NCBI GenBank assembly: GCA_903893315.1 | Contig: CAITLU010000002.1 | Coordinates: 62,001-126,000 of the forward strand | From: an uncultured bacterium | GTDB lineage: Bacteria; Desulfobacterota; Binatia; UBA1149; CAITLU01 | Direction of reading: 5' to 3' | Length of the DNA: 64,000 nucleotides | Part shown: positions 59,220 to 64,000 of the stretch, one piece after another | How positions within the stretch are numbered: position 1 is the stretch's first letter | Layout: every line of letters starts with the position of its first letter | The notes under the pieces: model-generated | What the model was told of the DNA's origin: nothing | Databases searched by the model: none | What the model saw: the letters and a program-made list of their open reading frames with translations, nothing else | Translations under genes and position numbers: made by a program

Positions 59220-61091
59220 ATGGCTCAGAGCGCCCCTAATTTTTTCAAAGCTGACCTGCGTTCGATCCAGTTCACCCTGTACGAACACATCAAGATTCAG
59301 CAGCTGTTCGCCCCTGGACGTTTCCCGAAAGGGAACTTCTACGGGCATCTGTCACAGCAGGAATGTGACCAGACGATCGAGCAGACTCTGCGTTTCTGTA
59401 ACGAAGTCACCGGTCCTCTGGGCCAGACCGGCGACCGCGCCGGGTGCAAGCTCGAAGGCGGCGCGGTGACCACGCCGAGCGGTTACCGCGAGGCATGGAA
59501 GAAACTCTACGAACTCGGCCTGCCTAACTGGCGCGTATCGATGGATCACGGCGGGTTCCAGGGACCCTCGTCGATCGGTATCGCGCTGAACGAACTTCAG
59601 AGCGGGGCGAATCTCGCCTTCACCATGTACCCGGGGCTCACCCATGGTTCGGCGGAACTGGTTGCCAATTTTGCGCTGCCCGCGGATCGCGAGCGCTTCT
59701 TGCCGGGGATGCTCGACGGCCGTTTCTCCGGGACCATGTGCTTGTCCGAGCCCCAGGCCGGAAGCGATGTCGGTGCCGCCCGTACCAAGGCGGTCAAGAT
59801 CGACGGCAATCGCTATCGAATCAGCGGTACCAAGTGTTGGATTTCGGCCGGCGATCACGACCTGTGCGGGAACATAATCCACCTGGTGCTGGCGCGCGCC
59901 GAGGGCGCGCCGGAAGGTACCGGCGGGATTTCCCTCTTCATCGTGCCGAAGTACCGCGTCAACGACGACGGCAGCGTCGGTGAGTTCAACAACGTCGTGA
60001 CGGCCTCTATCGAGCACAAGCTCGGAATCATTTCGTCGACGACCGCGGTCCTGAATTTCGGCGAGGGTGGCGATTGCATCGGTTATCTGTGCGGCGAGCA
60101 GGAGAACGCCGGCATGAAGCAGATGTTCCAACTGATGAACGGTGCTCGGATCGAAGTCGGCGTGCAGGGCCTGGCGGTGGCGGCGACGGCCTACCTAAAT
60201 GCGCTGGCTTACGCGCGCGAGCGGCAGCAGGGCGTGTCGGTCAAGCGTTTCAAGGATCCGTCGGCTCCGCGTGTCGCGATCATCGAGCATTCCGATGTCC
60301 GGCGCATGCTGCTGGAGATGAAGAGCAAGGTCGAAGGGATGCGGGCGTTGTGCGTGAAGCTCGCCTTCAATGAGGACATGCACCAGGCGCTGACGGCCGA
60401 AGGCGAGCACGATGAGGCCGCCTTCTACAAGGGACGCGTCGACCTGCTCACTCCGATCGTCAAGGCCTATTGTTCGGACCAGAGCTTTCGCGTCTGTGAG
60501 CTTGCAATCCAGACTTATGGCGGCGCCGGCTACGTCAAGGACAATCCCGTCGAACAGTATCTGCGCGACGCGAAGATCCTCTCCATTTACGAAGGCACCA
60601 ACCACATCCAGGCTCTGGATCTCGTGGTTCGCAAATTGCGTGGCCGCTCCGGTCAGGATCTGGCGGATTTTCTCGCTGACGTGACGTCTTTCGTCGAGCA
60701 GCATTCGGAAGATCTCGCGGTCGGCAGCGAAGTGAAGATTCTCGGCGAGGCTTCGCTCGCATTGCAGGACGCCGGCGGCGCTCTCATGCAATACATGATG
60801 AGTTCGAGGCTTGATCAGCTGACGTTGTTTTGTTCGCCTTTCCTTGAGGCGATGGCGGAGGTCACGGTCGGGCATCTGCTCCTCGAGGCTGCTGTCATAG
60901 CCAAGCAGGAGCGTACCCAGGATGAACGTCAGTCGCAGGAGGAGTTCGATTTCTACGCCGGCAAGGTGGTGTCGGGGAAATTCTACGCGAACTTCGTGTT
61001 GCCTGGCGTTATGGCCAAGTGTCGCACCATCGCTTCGGGCGACCGCAGCGCGCTCGACATTCCGGACGCCGGTTTTTCAACGGCATGGTAA
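59220..61091 (+). CDS. Long-form acyl-CoA dehydrogenase (FadE5-like)
   Basis: 623 residues, the 600-residue class with N- and C-terminal extensions. N-terminal IQFTLYEHIKIQQLFAP is typical of this subgroup. FAD/substrate blocks are CLSEPQAGSDVGAARTKA and GTKCWISAGDHD. The catalytic Glu is in ILSIYEGTNHIQALDLV, preceded by TYGGAGYVKDNPVEQYLRDA. GAGGAG lies 9 bases before the ATG. It should act on long or medium acyl-CoA in beta-oxidation. Confidence 0.93.
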   Translation: MAQSAPNFFKADLRSIQFTLYEHIKIQQLFAPGRFPKGNFYGHLSQQECDQTIEQTLRFCNEVTGPLGQTGDRAGCKLEGGAVTTPSGYREAWKKLYELGLPNWRVSMDHGGFQGPSSIGIALNELQSGANLAFTMYPGLTHGSAELVANFALPADRERFLPGMLDGRFSGTMCLSEPQAGSDVGAARTKAVKIDGNRYRISGTKCWISAGDHDLCGNIIHLVLARAEGAPEGTGGISLFIVPKYRVNDDGSVGEFNNVVTASIEHKLGIISSTTAVLNFGEGGDCIGYLCGEQENAGMKQMFQLMNGARIEVGVQGLAVAATAYLNALAYARERQQGVSVKRFKDPSAPRVAIIEHSDVRRMLLEMKSKVEGMRALCVKLAFNEDMHQALTAEGEHDEAAFYKGRVDLLTPIVKAYCSDQSFRVCELAIQTYGGAGYVKDNPVEQYLRDAKILSIYEGTNHIQALDLVVRKLRGRSGQDLADFLADVTSFVEQHSEDLAVGSEVKILGEASLALQDAGGALMQYMMSSRLDQLTLFCSPFLEAMAEVTVGHLLLEAAVIAKQERTQDERQSQEEFDFYAGKVVSGKFYANFVLPGVMAKCRTIASGDRSALDIPDAGFSTAW

Positions 61092-61095
61092 GCGG

Positions 61096-61138
61096 CTCTT
61101 CGCGGCGGCGGCCCTGGAAGGATCGCCGCCGCGAAGAG
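61096..61138 (+). terminator. 15-bp perfect hairpin after the long acyl-CoA dehydrogenase
   Basis: CTCTTCGCGGCGGCG and its exact complement flank a 13-nt loop, beginning 4 bases after the stop codon. No T-tract follows. It resembles the stem at 35522-35558 in length and position. Confidence 0.5.
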
Positions 61139-61168
61139 TGCTGAGCCTGTATCTCACGAGTTCTTCGT

Positions 61169-62032
61169 ATGGCGCACCCTCTTCTTGACGAAGTCGTCGA
61201 GCTTCTCGATGTCGAGGAACTCGAGGTCAATGTCTTTCGCGGATACAGCCCTCAAGAGGACCGCCCTCGCGTATTCGGAGGACAGGTGGCCGCTCAGGCG
61301 TTGATGTCGGCGGCACGAACGGTTCCGGCGGGTCGGCGCGTGCACTCGCTGCACTCGTACTTTCTTCGACCCGGCGATGTGAAAGCTCCGATTCTGTATC
61401 TCGTCGATCGCATCAGGGACGGCAATTCCTTTACGACACGCCGCGTGGTCGCGGTGCAGCATGGCGAGGTGATCTTCAACATCGCCGCGTCTTTTCACGT
61501 TCCCGAGCCCGGTCTCAGCCACAGTCTGGAGATGCCGCCGGCTCCCGATCCCGAAAGTCTCCCGACCAGAGAGGAGCGCATGGCGGGTTTCGGCCGCAAG
61601 CTTCCGCGCCAGGCTGTCGAGCCGCGCGCTATCGACATGCGTTGGTGCGATGGCCCGGGTTGGAAGCCGCGTAAAGGCGAGGAAGCTCGCTCGATGATCT
61701 GGATGCGTGCGGACGGAGAATTGCCGGACGACGCGCTGCTGCACACCTGCGTGCTGGTCTACGCTTCCGACTACACGCTCACCGAGACGGTCATGCGTCC
61801 TCACGGGATACACTGGAGCGATCCGGGCGTGATGGCGACGAGCCTCGACCACTCGATGTGGTTCCACCGCGACTTCAAGGTCGACGAATGGTGGCTCTAC
61901 GTCGAGGATTCACCGGCGGCCGAAAGTGCGCGCGGGCTGGCGCGCGGGATCATCTTCGACCGTAAGGGAGCCCTGTGCTGCTCTGTCGTCCAGGAGATCC
62001 TGCTGCGCACTTCACCGCCGCCGATTTCATAA
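61169..62032 (+). CDS. tesB: Acyl-CoA thioesterase II
   Basis: 287 residues, a double hot-dog TesB enzyme that hydrolyses acyl-CoA. N-terminal hot-dog: VFRGYSPQEDRPRVFGGQVA and RRVHSLHSYFLRPGD with VDRIRDGNSFTTRRV. C-terminal hot-dog: CVLVYASDYTLTETVMRP with the catalytic Asp, then TSLDHSMWFHRDFKVDEWWL and ARGIIFDRKGALCCSVVQE. The RBS is weak. Convergent with the MaoC gene. Confidence 0.95.
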   Translation: MAHPLLDEVVELLDVEELEVNVFRGYSPQEDRPRVFGGQVAAQALMSAARTVPAGRRVHSLHSYFLRPGDVKAPILYLVDRIRDGNSFTTRRVVAVQHGEVIFNIAASFHVPEPGLSHSLEMPPAPDPESLPTREERMAGFGRKLPRQAVEPRAIDMRWCDGPGWKPRKGEEARSMIWMRADGELPDDALLHTCVLVYASDYTLTETVMRPHGIHWSDPGVMATSLDHSMWFHRDFKVDEWWLYVEDSPAAESARGLARGIIFDRKGALCCSVVQEILLRTSPPPIS

Positions 62033-62061
62033 TCAGCTTCGACGTACGGCGGCCCTTACCG

Positions 62062-62916
62062 TCAGCGCAGTGCGCTGGCGGTGCCGACGGCGACCTTGGT
62101 TCCGTCGGTTTTCTCGACCCACAGATCCAGATGGATGCGGGTTCGGTCAGCCTCAGGGACCGCTTGGGTTTCTTCGGCACAGGCGCGGACGGTTTCGTCG
62201 GCCCACAGTACGTTGACCAGGCGCATGTCGATCTTGCCGCCCGCAAGGAACCCGCGGCCGTAGTCGCGTGTGAGCAGTTCGGCCGCCATGCATGTGGAAA
62301 GCATTCCCTGGACGACGATGTCCGGGAATCCAAAAGCGCGCGCGGCGGTGCGATTGGTGTGGTAGTTCTCACTCGGCCCTGAGAAAGCCATGCACACTTG
62401 CTCTGTGATGGTTTTTTCCAGCGGTGTCAGAGCCGTGCCGTGTCCTCCCATCTCGAAGCGGCGCTCTGTACTTTTTTCGCGTTCTTTTGCCACTGCTTCT
62501 CCGGTCGCAGATTGTTTCGCCGACCCTTCGACGAGAAAACTTTGGTGGGTGAGTCCGCGGCTGAGCAAACGGCCGTCCTCGGCCTGCACCCAGGTCTCCT
62601 TGACCACATAGTCGCGGCCGCGCTTGTGATAGCGGTCGCGGATGAAGCCGCGGGTGCGGACGCGAGTCCCGATCGGTATTTCGCCGAACAGCTCCCATTC
62701 CTGACGGGCGTGAAGATTCCCCCACATGTTTTTCAAGTACCACGCGATGCTCTCGAAGCATTCGGAGTGCAGCACGAGGGCGGGTGCGACCTCAGTATAC
62801 AACGGCAGCCGTTGCCCGAGCGCGTCCAGGTAGCGTTCGACCAAGGCCGTGTCGATGGTCATTTCGCGGCCGCCGAAGTCTCGGCCGACGTAGACCGGTT
62901 CGTCGTTGTGGTTCAT
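62062..62916 (-). CDS. MaoC-like double hot-dog dehydratase/hydratase
   Basis: 284 residues. The C-terminal hot-dog carries a MaoC hydratase-2-like motif, ENYHTNRTAARAFGFPDIVV, where the canonical Asp/His active-site pair may be N and H. The N-terminal half is a FAS1-type hot-dog (FGEIPIGTRVRTRGFIRDRY). It is likely an enoyl-CoA hydratase or a non-catalytic partner in acyl-CoA metabolism. GGAG precedes the ATG. Confidence 0.82.
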   Translation of the reverse strand: MNHNDEPVYVGRDFGGREMTIDTALVERYLDALGQRLPLYTEVAPALVLHSECFESIAWYLKNMWGNLHARQEWELFGEIPIGTRVRTRGFIRDRYHKRGRDYVVKETWVQAEDGRLLSRGLTHQSFLVEGSAKQSATGEAVAKEREKSTERRFEMGGHGTALTPLEKTITEQVCMAFSGPSENYHTNRTAARAFGFPDIVVQGMLSTCMAAELLTRDYGRGFLAGGKIDMRLVNVLWADETVRACAEETQAVPEADRTRIHLDLWVEKTDGTKVAVGTASALR

Positions 62917-63059
62917 CGCCTGATTCTCCTCGGCGCCGGCCGTAGCCTTCGACGCTGTTGCTGCGCTAGCGTTGGCGGGGTCGTTCCCGCAATTGTCTTG
63001 TGAAGCTGGTTCTTCTACCTTTCCGCATTCGGCCCGACGAAAAAAGCTTAGAGGTCTGC

Positions 63060-63161
63060 ATGAATCACGGCGTCACGATCTTTGTCCCCAGTAGTGGCCT
63101 GTTCGGTACCGAGCGATACGGGATAAGCGTCCTTCGTGGGCTCGCTGAGGAGCGGCGCTGA
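63060..63161 (+). CDS. Possible 33-residue ORF coupled to the next acyl-CoA dehydrogenase
   Basis: MNHGVTIFVPSSGLFGTERY and 13 further residues, with AGAGG 6 bases before the ATG. Its TGA overlaps the next ATG as TGATG, a coupling arrangement. No family is recognised. It may be a leader peptide or a chance frame. Confidence 0.3.
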   Translation: MNHGVTIFVPSSGLFGTERYGISVLRGLAEERR

Positions 63162-64000
63162 TGCCTGCCGCTCGCTGGCGCACGGCTGACGTCGAGGCTT
63201 TTCGCGGGGCGTTCCGCACCTTTCTGCGCAAGGAAGTGGTGCCGCACCTCGTCGATTGGGAGAAGGAACGGCGCACGCCCCGGGAGTTCTGGCGAGCGAT
63301 GGGACGGGGTGGATTCCTGTGTCCGTGGTTGGCCGAGGAGGACGGCGGTAGTGCTGCCGGGTTCGGGTTCTCCGTGGTGATCTGCGAGGAGCTTGGCCGC
63401 ACTGGTTTCATGGGGCTGCAGACCGGGGTGTCGGTGCACTCTGACATTACCGTGCCGTATCTCGATCATCTGGGCCGTCCTGAAGTACGCGGCCGTTGGC
63501 TTCGTGGCTGTGCCTCGGGCGAATACGTCGCGGCCATCGGCATGACCGAACCGGCGGTGGGTTCGGATCTGGCAAACTTGGAGACCAGCGCTGTCAGGGA
63601 CGGCGACGATTGGATCCTGAACGGCCAGAAGACGTTCATATCGAACGGTATCGAGTGCGATCTCATAGTCGTGGCTTGCCGTACCGATCCAGGAGCCAAC
63701 CCGGCTCACGCGGGCGTCAGTCTGATCGTGGTCGAGGAGGGGACTCCAGGCTTCGTGAAGGCCCGCAAACTCGACAAGATGGGGCAGCATATCCAGGATA
63801 CCGCCGAGATTTTCTTCGAGGACTGCCGGGTTCCGGCCTCTCATATGCTGGGCGAAGAGGGCAGGGGCTTTCGCTACCTGATGGAGAACCTGCAACGCGA
63901 GCGTCTGATGATATCGATTGCAGCGCAGGTGGCCGCCGAACAGATTCTCGACAAGACCTTACCGTATACCAAGGAGCGCAAGGCCTTCGGGAAGTCGATA
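63161..64000 (+). CDS. Acyl-CoA dehydrogenase, third copy (3' end missing)
   Basis: 280 residues are visible before the window end. N-terminal FRTFLRKEVVPHLVDWEKER, FAD/substrate blocks AAIGMTEPAVGSDLANL and GQKTFISNGIECDLIVVA, and helix-G ENLQRERLMISIAAQ with a Glu-Arg-Leu like that of isovaleryl-type enzymes. ERKAFGKSI is the last block seen. It is about 40% of a shared superfamily pattern with the copy at 56695 but clearly a different subgroup. The catalytic C-terminus lies outside. Confidence 0.92.
   Translation, partial: MPAARWRTADVEAFRGAFRTFLRKEVVPHLVDWEKERRTPREFWRAMGRGGFLCPWLAEEDGGSAAGFGFSVVICEELGRTGFMGLQTGVSVHSDITVPYLDHLGRPEVRGRWLRGCASGEYVAAIGMTEPAVGSDLANLETSAVRDGDDWILNGQKTFISNGIECDLIVVACRTDPGANPAHAGVSLIVVEEGTPGFVKARKLDKMGQHIQDTAEIFFEDCRVPASHMLGEEGRGFRYLMENLQRERLMISIAAQVAAEQILDKTLPYTKERKAFGKSI

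Overview
This is 64 kb of a GC-rich, densely coded chromosome from an aerobic, diderm heterotroph. Supporting signs are lipoprotein signals with an LSGC-type lipobox, a TraT-type outer-membrane lipoprotein, class A PBP, B-type succinate dehydrogenase, an Alternative Complex III/caa3 oxidase operon and several acyl-CoA dehydrogenases. Secreted proteins with TTTTTTLP linkers and CGDGxxxxGEQCDDGN cysteine repeats are a style I associate with deltaproteobacteria-like lineages (Myxococcota, Candidatus Binatota). The lineage is inferred from style only; no rRNA or tRNA gene was recognised. No insertion sequence, phage gene or CRISPR array was found, so this reads as stable chromosomal backbone.

Layout. 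1-1860: 3' part of a class A penicillin-binding protein. 1919-5606: cold-shock/DUF1294 membrane protein, then a LysR regulator divergent from leuCD. 5625-6665: secreted cysteine-rich protein. 7102-9677: a magnesium-type NRAMP relative (NRMT) convergent with a PRC/MgtE-N/CBS protein that has no channel domain. 9843-11253: a small b-type membrane cytochrome with two H-x13-H pairs plus an octaheme c-type cytochrome. 11292-12071: an SDR. 12286-15658: sdhCAB. 15828-18302: a Cu(I) P-type ATPase. 18404-22731: GST, an MBL-fold protein, efp, a ChaN-like protein and a DJ-1/PfpI protein.

22844-35326 (minus) is one tight 12-gene respiratory operon: actABCDEF, a small membrane protein, a SCO protein, and caa3 oxidase subunits II, I, III, IV. 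It should carry electrons from quinol through ACIII to an A2-type haem-copper oxidase. 35611-43388 (minus) is an alpha-glucan operon: malQ, glgB, GH57 and glgP. 43551-46481 encodes two secreted proteins, one a beta-helix protein and one a paralogue of the 5625-6665 protein. 46563-55487 is mixed: aldehyde dehydrogenase, RlmI-type methyltransferase, TraT lipoprotein, GT-C/TPR membrane protein, ApbE, an unknown lipoprotein and a GNAT. 55564-64000 has cysE and then an acyl-CoA/fatty-acid block: three acyl-CoA dehydrogenases (the last cut by the window end), a TesB thioesterase, a MaoC hot-dog protein and an unknown 369-residue protein.

The points most worth following up are the NRMT plus channel-less MgtE sensor pair, the ferric-reductase-like haem core paired with an octaheme cytochrome, an EF-P lacking the modified lysine, the paralogous secreted family with a TTTTTTLP linker, the orphan TraT, and an MBL-fold protein missing a metal-ligand histidine.
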